Assembly: GCA_014338405.1 (NCBI GenBank)
Contig: JTDE01000099.1
Span: 29,811 to 93,810, forward strand
Reading direction: 5' to 3'
DNA length: 64,000 bases
Source: Paragonimus skrjabini miyazakii
Taxonomy: Eukaryota > Platyhelminthes > Trematoda > Plagiorchiida > Troglotrematidae
Positions 48,508 through 60,580 of this stretch are shown piece after piece. Position 1 is the first letter of the stretch. Every line of letters starts with the position of its first letter. The translations under genes and the position numbers were made by a program. Under the pieces are notes generated by a model. The model worked only from the letters and a program-made list of their open reading frames with translations. It was not told the DNA's origin and searched no databases.

Positions 48508-48663
48508 AAGTCAAAACGTGGCGAACAAGCTCGTTTTCGGTGTATCATCTTCAGGCCGAATACAACACAATAAATATAAAATCAGTTGTCAAGTCAGGGT
48601 TCTGTAAAATTTAATACAGTGTGAATCTAATGTCATTTTGGGATTACGGACATGGTTACTGTG
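48475..48663 (-). repeat. PLE-1 terminal repeat (upstream pLTR)
   Basis: 189 bp, the partner of 45860-46048, and it contains the first codons of the PLE-1 frame. It ends exactly where the shared sequence ends, followed by 7 bp of unrelated sequence (CTGGTTA) and the inverted PLE piece. Confidence 0.9.
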
Positions 48664-48670
48664 CTGGTTA

Positions 48671-48725
48671 GCTGTTTAACAAACCGAATTTATAAAATCT
48701 GTACTGAGGACACGTTAGACAGTGA
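48671..48725 (+). repeat. Inverted 55-bp piece of PLE-1 thumb region
   Basis: Perfect reverse complement of 46699-46753. On the plus strand it encodes CLTNRIYKICTEDTLDS, the same residues the main copy encodes on the minus strand. It continues to the first N of the gap, so the true inverted piece is probably longer. Confidence 0.95.
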
Positions 48726-49448
48726 NNNNNNNNNNNNNNNNNNNNNNNNNNNNNNNNNNNNNNNNNNNNNNNNNNNNNNNNNNNNNNNNNNNNNNNNNNN
48801 NNNNNNNNNNNNNNNNNNNNNNNNNNNNNNNNNNNNNNNNNNNNNNNNNNNNNNNNNNNNNNNNNNNNNNNNNNNNNNNNNNNNNNNNNNNNNNNNNNNN
48901 NNNNNNNNNNNNNNNNNNNNNNNNNNNNNNNNNNNNNNNNNNNNNNNNNNNNNNNNNNNNNNNNNNNNNNNNNNNNNNNNNNNNNNNNNNNNNNNNNNNN
49001 NNNNNNNNNNNNNNNNNNNNNNNNNNNNNNNNNNNNNNNNNNNNNNNNNNNNNNNNNNNNNNNNNNNNNNNNNNNNNNNNNNNNNNNNNNNNNNNNNNNN
49101 NNNNNNNNNNNNNNNNNNNNNNNNNNNNNNNNNNNNNNNNNNNNNNNNNNNNNNNNNNNNNNNNNNNNNNNNNNNNNNNNNNNNNNNNNNNNNNNNNNNN
49201 NNNNNNNNNNNNNNNNNNNNNNNNNNNNNNNNNNNNNNNNNNNNNNNNNNNNNNNNNNNNNNNNNNNNNNNNNNNNNNNNNNNNNNNNNNNNNNNNNNNN
49301 NNNNNNNNNNNNNNNNNNNNNNNNNNNNNNNNNNNNNNNNNNNNNNNNNNNNNNNNNNNNNNNNNNNNNNNNNNNNNNNNNNNNNNNNNNNNNNNNNNNN
49401 NNNNNNNNNNNNNNNNNNNNNNNNNNNNNNNNNNNNNNNNNNNNNNNN
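48726..49448. other. Assembly gap (723 N)
   Basis: A run of N that begins inside the inverted PLE piece. The long inverted repeat probably caused the assembly break. Confidence 0.99.
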
Positions 49449-50242
49449 CAATGTTTAGACTCCCAGTTGTGTGGATACTTAGCCGCCGTGGTTTATTAAC
49501 AGAAATAGTGATGACCACAAAGAGGAAAAGTGGATGACCGTTGAAACAATAACAGCAACCCCAAGTAAAAAAGACGAAGCTTACATGTGATGTGTAAATT
49601 ACGCAGTTGGAGAGGAGAACCAAGCCTTGTGTGGGTGCCGAGAACAATGTGTGCGTACAACGATCTATAGTTTTTCATTCTGACTACCACTTGACCAAGC
49701 AACGAAGCTATTCAGAACACTACAATCAATCCGCTAAATAAATACGCTCTCCACTCAATCAAACAATTTGTTTACATTTTGTGGTCACATTTAATTAATC
49801 GCACAGAAATGTATGGGCTTACCGCGTTTGCCTTAATAGGACATACGTACTCGCGTCAAAAAATCTCGGACAATCTGCCCTACAAATTCGAATGGTGTTA
49901 TAAATGATACACATAAGAAAGGTTTATTTCAGCAGACTAAATGCTGAGAATGATGCTTCTGAAATTAATCAACCGCTAGTTTTATTGCCGAACCAACTAA
50001 GTATTTCGATGAAGAAAAGACATACTTTACACCACCGTCCGTTTTCAATTTGTGTCTGAATTACAACTTCCAGTTTGTTTTGCACCACTTTTCTACTGTC
50101 TCACAAAAAATGTCTACACCTGAAGGATGAACGTTTGGAGTGAAAGGATAAAACAATGTTACTGCTTGTCAACAGATAGTTAGATCGATAGCGCTTGAAC
50201 AGTATTCCCAATTGATAGCAACTTTCTCATTCACGTGTAATA
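49449..50242. other. No recognised gene or repeat
   Basis: The first bases after the gap do not read as PLE in any frame I could recognise, so the element's upstream boundary lies within the gap. No motif elsewhere in the stretch. Confidence 0.4.
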
Positions 50243-50540
50243 TTTCAAGTTGAACATCACTCACAATTGACCGCAGCTGTCGCATTCCCATAGAACTTCC
50301 ATTCGGCCCACTTCGAGAAGAAGCCCTAGACTCGAGTCTCGCTCTTATGAGAGCGAACCAGAACTCCGGTCATGCTGTTCATGAGGCAACCGTGTTTACC
50401 ACTGCGCCAGTGACTTCACATTAGGCACGACCGAATAATCATAAGTGAACACTCAACTACTTTCGCTTGTTAGTAATGATCAGATTGCCTGATCGCCTCG
50501 ATATGAGACATAGCTACTGTCTGTTAACTCCAATCGATAA
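50243..50540 (-). mobile_element. Ribozyme-SINE copy C (head type 1), ribozyme broken
   Basis: A minus-strand copy with the family 5' end (ATCGATTGGAGTTAACAGAC), the body, the A box TGGCGCAGTGG and the tail. A deletion removes the B box and the 5' half of the hammerhead. What remains is the 3' side of stem II, GAGA in place of GAAA, and CTCGAGTC. It lies about 525 bp from, and inverted to, copy B. Confidence 0.85.
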
Positions 50541-51064
50541 CCGCGCGATTAAGACTTCCTAGACAAGTCTAATCCGCCGATCTCATTAAACATGCTAGGC
50601 GATATTTTAGATTGCTTTTGTATTCTTGTGTATGGAGTGCTTAACGTTTCAGGCTGACTGAAGGCTAGTTACATGGTTAACGCAAACGAAGCAGTCAGTT
50701 CCACATTCCAAGTTTGAATCTGTCGTCTGGTGGCCATACGCTTAAATATTGCATCAATTCCAGCATGTGCTATTTGTTCCTTGTGAGTTTCAGCACGCCT
50801 AAGGCTTAGTCAACAAAACTCGACGTAAACGTTAATCGTGATATGTTTACTTAAGGTCAGCACTATTTGACACTATTTCAATAAATCATCTATTATTTGA
50901 AACTATGAAAACTAACGGAAATAGTAACCGATATACGTCCACGAAATGACTGACCAACGAAATAATTTTGCATATTTTGGAGCAATATTTTACTAACTTG
51001 TTAAAACGCAATCATTGTCGTCCATCTATCCTCAAATAACCTTTTCATTGTTGTGATCTGAACG
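50541..51064. other. Spacer between inverted SINE copies C and B
   Basis: No recognised feature. It would form the loop if the two SINEs paired in a read-through transcript. Confidence 0.5.
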
Positions 51065-51408
51065 TCGAATCACTGGAGTTAACAGACGGTAACTGTACCT
51101 CCTATCGAGACGATCGGGCAACCTGATCATTACTCACCAGCCATTGTGGTTTAGCGTTCACATATGATTATTCGGTCGTGCTTAATGTGAGCTCAGTGGC
51201 GCAGTAGTAACAACGGTTGCATCATGAACAGCGTGTCTGTGGTTCAAGTCCCGGCAGTGACGATGGTATGCACTACTGACCAGCTCTGATGAGAGCGAGA
51301 CTCGAGTCTAGTGCTTCTTTTTGAAAGGGGTCGAAAGGAGGTTCTATGGGAATGCGACAGTTGCGATCAATTGTAGGTGATGTTCAACTTGAAATTAACT
51401 GAATCCCC
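51065..51408 (+). mobile_element. Ribozyme-SINE copy B (head type 1), full length
   Basis: The most complete copy, 344 bp: 5' start CACTGGAGTTAACAGACGG, body, A-box region TGGCGCAGTAG, B box GGTTCAAGTCC, hammerhead remnant 51270-51314 and the 3' end TTCAACTTGAAATTAACTG followed by AATCCCC. Stem I (GCACTA/TAGTGC) and stem II are preserved, but both core blocks are mutated (CTGACCA for CTGATGA, GAGA for GAAA). Confidence 0.88.
51270..51314 (+). ncRNA. Hammerhead remnant in SINE copy B, inactive core
   Basis: Same layout and length as 40577-40621, with stems I and II and the GUC triplet kept. The core substitutions CTGACCA and GAGA affect invariant positions, so cleavage is not expected. Confidence 0.8.
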
Positions 51409-51544
51409 TACTACTCATCAGTTATATAATATGTTGTTAGTGTTTTATGAATGAACGCTAGAATCGAGTTTCATTCGAATTAAATTAGATCAACAACTTA
51501 CACAATTCAAATAACAGAAACTCAAACATTTTGCCTGCCTGTAT

Positions 51545-51600
51545 TAGGCAACCGTGTTGACCACCACACCAATGATTTCGTAATGACCAGGGCCGAAGTT
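51545..51600 (-). mobile_element. Ribozyme-SINE head fragment J
   Basis: GGCAACCGTGTTGACCACCA, then CACCAATGATTTCG and TAATGACCAGG correspond to the tRNA-like head and adjoining body of copy C. No ribozyme or tail is visible. Confidence 0.55.
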
Positions 51601-54600
51601 TCACATACAAACACACATGCAGATTGATTGGAAAATCGTACTTAGATTGTCCGATTGTTTTAAGAGGGAATATAGTAATTATCTTACCTAATATGATCCA
51701 TGACCTAACAATTAAGACTTATCTTCAAGTTGAAGTAACAGAAACTCTTAACTTTGCTGTACGGTAGTTTGTCTATCTATATTTGGAGATTTGAATTCAC
51801 ATAAACTGAGTAACGCTCATATTCGGCCGCGGATTTTCCAGTCCCCAGATATTTTCATCGGCCGCTCACGAATAGCACAACAGGCTCAAGTTTCACTCTC
51901 GCAATTTGTAGAGCAACAGACGGTTTTGATTAACACAACAAGAGAAAACTTATTGTGAGTTGGTAGTATTCATATCGCATACATCAGTCTAATCAGTTCA
52001 ACACTGCCTGCTCATACTGTATTACACCAGCAGTGATAATCATGGGTTTTATTTGAGCTGTAAAGCGAAACTATTGTATAAATCAATTAATATTTTCAAA
52101 GTTGTTAAGGATATTTTCGAAGCCATTTGTTGTTCTTGAACAATGACTCTACTTTGAATAGTACGCAATTTGCAATCATGTCGTTTTGTTCAATTCACCT
52201 AAAATTTAGTAACTATCCAGAGAAACAGAGTGACACGAATGGTATCCACAGAAGTCTGGAAAATCCTGTCGTCCACAAACGTTTCCTATCGATTTAGTCT
52301 GGAAAAGAAACCATTTTTGTAGATATGTCGCAAACTTTGAGAAAAACTGCTACTGATTATTGTGTGAGTAGTATGCGCACTATGTAAACCGGATAGGTAA
52401 ATGGTTATATAGGTGAACAAGCCTATTCAACTGGGGAAAAGTTACTCCAATAGCTCGAACGCACTTATCGGAGGCTGTTCAAAAACAGTACTAATTGGGG
52501 TGTATGAATGAACGACATTTATAAAATTAAGCGGAGGAAAATCGTGAGAACATATTCTCCAATTGTAGTCTGCATGAATAGTAGTGTTTGAGCAAAATAT
52601 TTTGTGTGCAAATTAAAGGACTGATATTTGTGCAACCAATTCGTAGTTGATTGTAGGTTTAAATTGACATGCATCAATTTTGGACTGAAACTACTTATTT
52701 ACCATTGCTGCGGAAGATGTACACTTAAGAATTTGTAAATTTGTAGCGCTGTATTAACATCCGAGAATGTAAAAAGTTTGCCAAAAAAGTGCTTTTTCGA
52801 AATTATCGTTAGAACTGTTCGTTCCAACTGTTTTGTGCAAATAAGTCGTTCCTAAATAGCCGAAACGTTTGGTAGTGTTCAGTAAACTTCACCTCACTAT
52901 GCATATTCAGTTATATGTTTTGGCTGACTCCTTTTTTAGGAAAGGGTTTTGATTTCGGGACTGCTTGTCAATTAGAGTTACTCGATAGTAATTCATGTTC
53001 ATTAGACCTGGACTGCTAGTTATAAACGACTTGACTATCACTTCAAAGTGTTCAGATGCAATCACCTATGGGTAGCGCTCATTTTCTATAGCCTCTTCGA
53101 GTATAGGTATAATACTTAACTTGTTCACTGTGTACGGTCAACACAAATGAAACGTTTTCCTACATATTTTGCCCGTCTTTATTCTTTACCTCAGGGCCAT
53201 GCATTTTAGCCAGCCTTGTACATTTTCACGGTTTAGTGAACCATGGATTTCTTCCAAGTCTTTTTTAATCAGTTAGGAAGGTAGGTGTAGAGTTCCTCAT
53301 GCATACTGATCTTGACCAACATTCCTGAACTCATAATTTCGCTTCTTAGCCCGTTTCACGGCCCAATCAGTTGTTGCTACCACACTGTAGTGCTGGATTA
53401 TCTCACCGAACGCAAACGCCGTTAGTAACTAATTCTGCGTGTAAACGGGATGTGCACTGTATTGAGCTCCCAAGTGTCAGACAATTAGACGGCAGTTTAC
53501 GAAGAATGCACTAAAACGCTTTTCCCGTTAAATGTTGCTTACTCTGGGGTGGATAAAAATGGATGAAAGAAAGCTGAAAGATCACTGATTACAAGCTTCA
53601 GATAAAGATAGATCATTACCAAAGACCGCGTGACAATCAACATTAAAAACGTCAATTCCCCCGAATTATCACATGCGCAAAACATTTCTTACACAAAGCC
53701 ATCAAGAGAATGACTGCCGACATAAAAACCCAACGCCTCAGTATGTTATAAACCAAAAATGCCATTTTTACATGAATGCGTGAGATGTACAAAAAAATTT
53801 TATTGTGCGCAAATTAAGTACCAGACTATCTCCTGTTTACCTAACTTGCGGGCACCGAAAGATCTGCCAGAACGTTTTTTCTGATAACCGTCTGTGCACA
53901 TTCACCAGAGAATTAAGTCGATCAATTCTATACACACAGTTAAGGTCGTGACTTGTATTGTATGTGCACATAGGCAGTAAATGCGTGTGCCTGCTGCTGA
54001 CGCGTTTGCATGCTTCAACAGTTATGGTACGCCAGTTCTCTTGTAATCTTGTTTCTGGCTGGCGCTGGGTCATGAAGCCACATCCGGTATGATGACTGAC
54101 AGTTGGTCTATTTACATTTGTATATTGTAAGTATTTTTCCCACAAACTAATTGAAACTTCGTTCCTGTTTGCTGCAGTCTGACATTTTCCAATACAGCTC
54201 TTTTCACTTCTGTGTACACACTTGATGCTTGCACACACTTGGGCTATACACCTACCTACACATTTACCTATTTCTCCAAGGTGCACAAACCAAACAAGGA
54301 ACACAGAAAAAGGAATGGGAGTAATCCTTTGCCGAAAATAATCTCACGGTTTTGTCTAACTGACCTGGTCGTACAGATTTTCAAGCATAACATGATAACC
54401 CACATGAAATTGCATCAAATGAATCCTACAGAAACCGTGTTCAATACGATCTGGCTTCTATCCCGACTGCTAGGCTCTTTCAATGTTATCAGACGGAGAT
54501 CTATCAGTATATGGAGTACAGGAAATAGTCGAAAATGAGCATAGAATAGTATACTCTATGCCAACGAATAAAAACCCCAAGAAGAGACATTCAAATCCGG

Positions 54601-54758
54601 AAGATACTTCCGTGACTTGTACTTGTTTCTGAATGATCTGCCCTCACTGAATAAGCAAACGTCCTGAACCCGAACAGAAAGCAATTTTAGGGGCTTCAGC
54701 TGAATCCAGTTCAACCCAAGGAGAAACATTTTAGCAGGCTTATCCGCCAGAACTCAGC
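51601..54758. other. No recognised gene or repeat
   Basis: A 155-codon minus-strand frame (53837-54304) and a 108-codon plus-strand frame (54212-54538) overlap at their edges. Neither has a recognisable domain, and both are Cys/His/Arg-rich in the way noise frames are. AT-rich elsewhere. Confidence 0.45.
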
Positions 54759-54788
54759 TTTGAACAGAGAAGTCGGAAACATTTTTTT

Positions 54789-54834
54789 GCACAATGTATC
54801 TCTCGAGCACATTTCGCTGCATCTCATCAGGTAC
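54789..54834 (-). ncRNA. Hammerhead-like motif, left arm
   Basis: Identical in all core positions to the right-arm motif (55051-55096), on the opposite strand. Confidence 0.45.
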
Positions 54835-55050
54835 ATACTGCAGTCTGTGTGTTTATATAGCAAAGTTCAATGAGCATTGTGAAGCTAAACAACAAAAGTA
54901 ACAATCACACCAACACACGCACACTCATACACTCCACACACATCAATGACCAGGGCAATTTGGTACTGACAAACAAGTCTTTCTGTACACAGAGGGGTGG
55001 CTTCACAATGCCCATTGAACTTTGCTATATAAACACACAGACTGCAGTAT

Positions 55051-55096
55051 GTACCTGATGAGATGCAGCGAAATGTGCTCGAGAGATACATTGTGC
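55051..55096 (+). ncRNA. Hammerhead-like motif, right arm
   Basis: Stem I GTAC with GTGC (one wobble); CTGATGA at 55055-55061; GAAA at 55070-55073; stem III ATGTG with TACAT (55073-55077 with 55087-55091, one wobble) around a 9-nt loop holding CTCGAG; expected cleavage base U at 55092. Stem II (GATGCAGC) has only one clear G-C pair plus a possible A-G pair around TGCA, which is the weak point. The type I layout agrees with PLE hammerheads. Confidence 0.45.
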
Positions 55097-55126
55097 AAAA
55101 AACTGTTTCTGACTTCTCTGTTCAAA

Positions 55127-58100
55127 TTTATTACGGGAAAAGATTACTTTGCTTTTCTGAGAACTCAGCTTGCCTATCTGTTGACCTCAGGCCAGAATGT
55201 GAACATCTTGACTTAATGATTCAAGTAATATAATTACAACATGAACTAAAAACTCTTCAATCTGAAAGCATAGATGAGAAAATTACGTTACATATCAGTT
55301 CTGTGTTTCACAAAAGACTGACTGAATGCTGTTTTCCGAAAAGTTTTCAATAAGTTTCTGGAGCCAAATAGTTCGGTTTAGATCTGGATACTGCGATATT
55401 AAACAAGTCTGTTTTCCTTCCCGCTCTTGCATTGTAGGAGATACTGAAAAACAATCAATTATCTCACAAACGGCATGTGAATATGTGTGTTTTCTAACTT
55501 GTTATGTTAGCTGTTGTCGCAGTGTGATAATTGCACGGTCATCACGACAATCTGTAAACTAAAGTCACTGAATTGCACGCTTCGTCTCAGAAGGTCTTCA
55601 TTAGTTAAAGTTAGAGTTTTCCCGGGACTTCAGTATTAATTATGGCTGCACGTCCATTCGGATGGTTCTGACAACTTACATTTCCAGTACTCACCATATC
55701 GTTTACATTTCACGAACCCTTAATCCTCACCACCCTGAGTAAAAACACTCTCCCGGAAGAGACAGTTTTGCTACGCCGGAAGTTGTTCTTGTTTGAGGAA
55801 ACAACATCTCAACAACTTTTGCTAAGGAAACCACACTTTTCTGATTAACAAGTTTACAAATATATGAGAGAGAGAGGGTTGAACAACCACTTACACAGAC
55901 GCCATGAACAATGAGATAGAAACCATATGCTTCCGGTTGTATTTTGCTAACATTCATAATAATTCTTGATGTTCATCCTCAATAAGACGCTTCACGACTG
56001 GCTTTCTGCTTGATTGGACTAATCAGGTGGAGATTATTCACCTCTATTCTACGTTACATACATTGTGATGACATTAAAGTATAAAAGAAATGAACTGACA
56101 GAAAGATATAGATAACAATCAATGGTATGGCGGTTGTGAAGGGAGTGGATTGGACAAACGCACCGATATGAAGTCAACCAGTAATTCGCTGAAAGTTATG
56201 GTCAGCCGCTGTCGAGAACTCGAACAGATTGGCAGGCCAGGGCAGTGTCCAATCCGAAAGGCACGCTGGCATAGCATCGGATTTTATTAAAACAACGGAG
56301 TAAAAACAGGTAGTTCAAGTGTGTCACACGTTCAAACAAACGATCTGCCAGCGGAGTTGAGCCAACCTATACGGAAGCCGAGTCACCGGCACCAATTGTA
56401 ATCGTTCATTTTATTGATGCATTTTGTCTATAGAATAACCAACAGAAACTTAATAAATATGAGATTAGCTTGATTCAAAAAGTTCTACATTCGACTTTGT
56501 TTCTGAAGATAAAGACTCTTCAACACACGTTTGCGAAGCAAAACCTGCATTTGCAAACGTAAAGGCTCAGTCAAATTACCTGAGCGTTAGGCAAAGGCGA
56601 ATGTGACCTGCGAAAGCGTGGTCATAAATCAAATCTCGGCCATGAAGATGATGTCAACTACTGATAAGCATTAACAATAGTGAAAATGTGTGTCAACTTT
56701 GTCTTTTTGAAAGAGGCTGATTGACTTGCACAAAAATATTCTCCTTACGCATGACGACAACACACTTTGCGAAGTAGTCTAGCAAATTGCTTCACATTCC
56801 GAAAGTATGGGTATTTTGATGTCCTCCAGTGTATGTGGATGTTCTCTGCAGATCGTGTGCTTCAGTTAGCCAAATGTCGCAGAAAATCACTAGCAGAGCA
56901 CACACCTGTCGATGTACGCGGTTGACTACTGCTTTGCATATCATGAAAACTGCCCGTCATAACAAACATTTTTGTCAGACTTCAAACTAATTTACAGGCA
57001 CTGAAGCGGTTACAGAGACGTGCGTGACTAACCAGGTGTGAATGATCGTGGACCGTGGTAGCCAGATCACTGGGTCGATAGGGCCGACCGACTTGACTGG
57101 AAATGTGTGCACACCCTCACCCTATACATAACCAGCTAATCTACCCGTGATTTCAACGGTCTGTTTTATCCGCTCGCATGTCCGACTCGGTTAGGAGGCG
57201 TGCTGGTTAAGTAAGCCCAATTGTTTAGAATCCAGATTTTGTCGCCAGATCCAGAATTCCGAGACGTGGTGTTGTATAGACCCTTGCTATCGACGAAGCT
57301 GGTCATGGACCAGGATGTCAGAAGCTGCCTTACTCAGACTTGCGTTTACGTCCTTAGTCGCTTATGTGGTTGAAAATCGACAGATGACAAAACCATCATT
57401 CCGCTGGTCAGCCATGATGTTGTCAAGTCCGTTCTGATTTGCAGAACTCAAACACTGTATCAACGAAATGTGCAATAACAAAACCGCTTTCATTCATAGC
57501 GTTTAAAGCAAATCCAGACAACTTGGCGGCCAGACATCGTCATGATCGTTAGGATTTTGACTTAATAGACATGGAGGGACATGAATCCACATGGGCCCAC
57601 AGTTTAAATGGTCCAGAACATGACCAACACCATGTCAGTCAGTGTGCTGAACGGATTAATTCGCAATTATGGTGCAAATGGATGCAAACCAATTGTTTTC
57701 GATAAAAAAAGGCTGGTGGAACTAGCGCCGTGATTCGGCAGACTAATCACGACTACCGTGGACAGTTCGCCGGTTACCATCACCTGACCAATCATATTGA
57801 ATAAGATCGGTGGTGATGTTCGTGGTTAATCCAACACGGCTTGCCCAGTCTTCGAAGTAGTTTCTATGGGGTCATGTGCCATCCGATTATGACGCATGCA
57901 TCAAGTGTGGTGGATAACTGCACGGCCACGTTACTTAAGTCTCAAGACCTATTCGTCACCACGACAGCTGGTGTATGTACTAATAGTTGGATACCGCTAA
58001 CCCGGACCCTTGGGCTGACCAGTTAGTTAACCAATACCAGGCCAATAACCAACTATTTAAGCTACGTTCCGTCCTTTGTGCTCTCTCTCTCTTCGATGGT

Positions 58101-58559
58101 CCTGAACACGTTCATGAATTGGACTCTACAAAAACTGTAGCAAGAACTAAAGGACGACAAGCGAAATCTTGCTAGCCAGAGGCCGTTATATCAGGATGTC
58201 ATTAAACTAAGCATTTCGTTGCATTTTCATAAACACAGACCTTCCAGTCACAACCCCCTAGGGAATGTTAGATCTCTTCAGTACGTAGTAAATTTTTCAC
58301 CGCCAAGAATGAAATTCTAGTCACGCTTTCATCATGCAGTAATAAAGCTCACTGCGTCATTGATCTCACGTTAGAAACAACGATATCATCACATACAAAC
58401 GTTAAGCCAATGTTCACTCGTGAATGGTAATCACACTGCCCGAATATCTTGAGAGGACATAAAGTAACTGTCCCGTTAACTTCATTCTGAGACCACACGA
58501 GTAGAACTCCTCGTTGTGGTTAAATCATGGAAATATTTTGATTGTTGACAGGTGAATAT
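55127..58559. other. No recognised gene or repeat
   Basis: A short GA run near 55866-55877. The GC-richer stretch at about 56990-57860 may be an old transposon but no frame could be recognised. Confidence 0.45.
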
Positions 58560-58562
58560 GGT

Positions 58563-58736
58563 TGTGTACCTCATGTGAAGTCAGTAGTGTATCAGTGAAC
58601 AAGGTCGCCTAGTAGAAGTTGGAATTCCCTGTATATGCAATACGGGTCAGTTGTGACAGAAGCGAAACTCGACTCTGCTGCTTCTTTTCGCAATGGATAG
58701 GCAAAGGCTACGATCTGTTGTAGTGATGTTCAATTT
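58563..58736 (+). mobile_element. Decayed ribozyme-SINE copy I
   Basis: Blocks in order: CTCATGTGAAGTCAGTAGTGTA (head with eroded A box), AGAAGCGAAACTCGACTCTG (the second half of the hammerhead with GAAA kept), CTGCTTCTTTTCGCAATGG and GATGTTCAATTTATCAG. The CTGATGA block is absent. Confidence 0.65.
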
Positions 58737-58740
58737 ATCA

Positions 58741-59044
58741 GTTTTGTGATTTGCAGTACGTATCTAACAGCAAGAAAACGTGGCCGTGAATTGGGCCGTC
58801 TGGTAAAGCACAGCCTTGACAAATTTACGAAACTTGATCAGCGACGCCCGTATGATCTTCAGTTCAGTCGTGCGGTAGGCGAGAGTATTGCAGGCATCAC
58901 AGGATTGAGTGATATGAGCATATGATATCTCAAAAGATCCCGTCACAAATGCAAATATCTTGCGTGGGTAGATCATCAACTTGCTCCCAGCGAACCGTTA
59001 AGTATGCGATGGTGAATGTGTAGACGTAGTTGGGGGAACTAACG

Positions 59045-59079
<35 letters not shown>

Positions 59080-60580
59080 TCCGACACATTTATTTGTTTG
59101 ATAACGGATCCTAGTGTGGATTTGAAACGTCACAATAAATCGTTCACTACTCAGTGTTTGACTTTTTAATACCCTAAATATATATGTATATAATTTTGTG
59201 GGATCTCTTCGCACCGTCGATTGACTTTGATCACGTTGACTGCGCCCTCAAATTCTTACAAAACATTCAGAAGCTCCACCTTTAGAAGCTGCAACCATGA
59301 CATCTCGTCCATCGATTCCTTTTACGTTACCAAGTGTTGTCTGCTAACAGCGTGGATACCCTTCGGAAGGCTCATGCCTTAACTATACCACAAACATAAA
59401 TACACACATGCACATAACAATAATCTTATAACAAAACGGATGGCAAAATCGCACACGGAAAATCAACTTTCTTTCTTCAATTTTCCTCCTTAATATCGTG
59501 GTTCCAAACATGCAAGTGTCTGACCGTTCACGGTTAGTGTAGCAGAAACGTTTTGTTTTACTACAACAGCTATTTTAAAATGTTACTATGCCTGAAATTT
59601 ACACAAGCCTTACTATCTACCCATCATGTTCTCTTTCCATTCGGAAATTCACCCCACCTCAACAGTCTCACAAATTTATCGCTATTGTATAAGGGTTAGT
59701 GAAGAATACTGCATAGGTACCACTGAGCTATTTTCTTATCTACCATCTTTCCGCTGTAGCGCTACGATAGTAGGTCTTTTGGAAGTTTACATTACGTTCC
59801 GTTTTTTTGAATTTAGAAATGTGTCCTTTATATCTAGAAAGCTCACCTATAAAACGAATCCTGTTACCATATACATTTTAAAAATGCTTTTGAATTTTGC
59901 ATGATTACCCACGATTACATGTATTTACTTTCCACAACTAGTCAGCAGGAGCTCAGTTCTGGACACTAAATACAATCTCATTAGCAGCAGTTATCTAAAA
60001 CGCTGTTACTTGCGTGTTTGACTCACTTCGTTCTATTTTAACTCATGGTCACTTTCGTTCCGTATATACCTATCTGGACTCACTAACAAAATGTCGATGC
60101 CAGCAATATCCACTTATTAACGTTAGCTAGCTTTGTAGAGCAATTAGTTCCTCGATGAACTCATTGTAAACATGCAATTTACAAAATTCCAATTTACCTG
60201 TTTGTCATTTTCTGGACCCTCATGTATTCCTGGACTACTTACTACAAAGAGATTGGACTGAAACAATGCCCTAACTAAAGAACCTTCAACCAATATGAGC
60301 CCAAACACAAGCTATTGCAAACGGAACTGCGATAGATCGGTGTCAACCATCCAAAAACGGTGATCAGTTGCTATATTCAATTCGTTAGTTTGAGGTAATG
60401 GGTTAATCAATTTGGTTAAGCGCTTGTTGGGTTCAGTCAACCGGGTTGTTTAAATCATGATGGGTTGTCACAACGAACTGGTCGATCAAAATGCAACGCG
60501 CGCATCGTCCAATAGACGCCGTTGATGCAAACAATACCAGTTTCCTATTAAAAAAGCATTAGCTTTTAATAACTTTGAAT
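58741..60580. repeat. Unique sequence with AT dinucleotide microsatellite
   Basis: An interrupted (TA)n tract at 59044-59080 and a shorter one near 59177-59194. The 92-codon frame at 59626-59904 has no motif. Nothing else was recognised in this stretch. Confidence 0.7.

Larger units (their letters stand above)
45860..48725 (-). mobile_element. Nearly full-length Penelope-like element (PLE-1)
   Basis: The organisation, read on the minus strand, is: a 189-bp terminal repeat (48475-48663), a coding region of about 820 codons (48507 to 46041) and a second copy of the 189-bp repeat (45860-46048). Immediately upstream of the first repeat, a 55-bp inverted piece of the element (48671-48725) runs into the assembly gap. 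Complex ends with terminal repeats (pLTRs) plus inverted partial copies are typical of Penelope elements. The repeats overlap both ends of the coding region: they include roughly the first dozen codons and the stop codon. Only two inactivating lesions were seen, so the insertion is young relative to PLE-2. Confidence 0.9.
54759..55126. mobile_element. 127-bp inverted repeat with hammerhead-like motif in each arm
   Basis: Arms 54759-54885 and 55000-55126 are equal in length and nearly identical when inverted, with a 114-bp spacer. A third, diverged copy of the arm follows the GIY-YIG domain of PLE-2 (about 45430-45560), and that copy also shares the adjoining spacer bases (TTGTTTAGCTTCA in one orientation). 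Inference: two PLE terminal repeats facing each other, a PLE-derived fold-back. No PLE coding remains were recognised next to it. Confidence 0.75.

Noticed and set aside
53837..54304. 155-codon minus-strand frame as a gene
   Set aside because: No domain, Cys/His/Arg-rich noise-like composition, no splice or promoter evidence.
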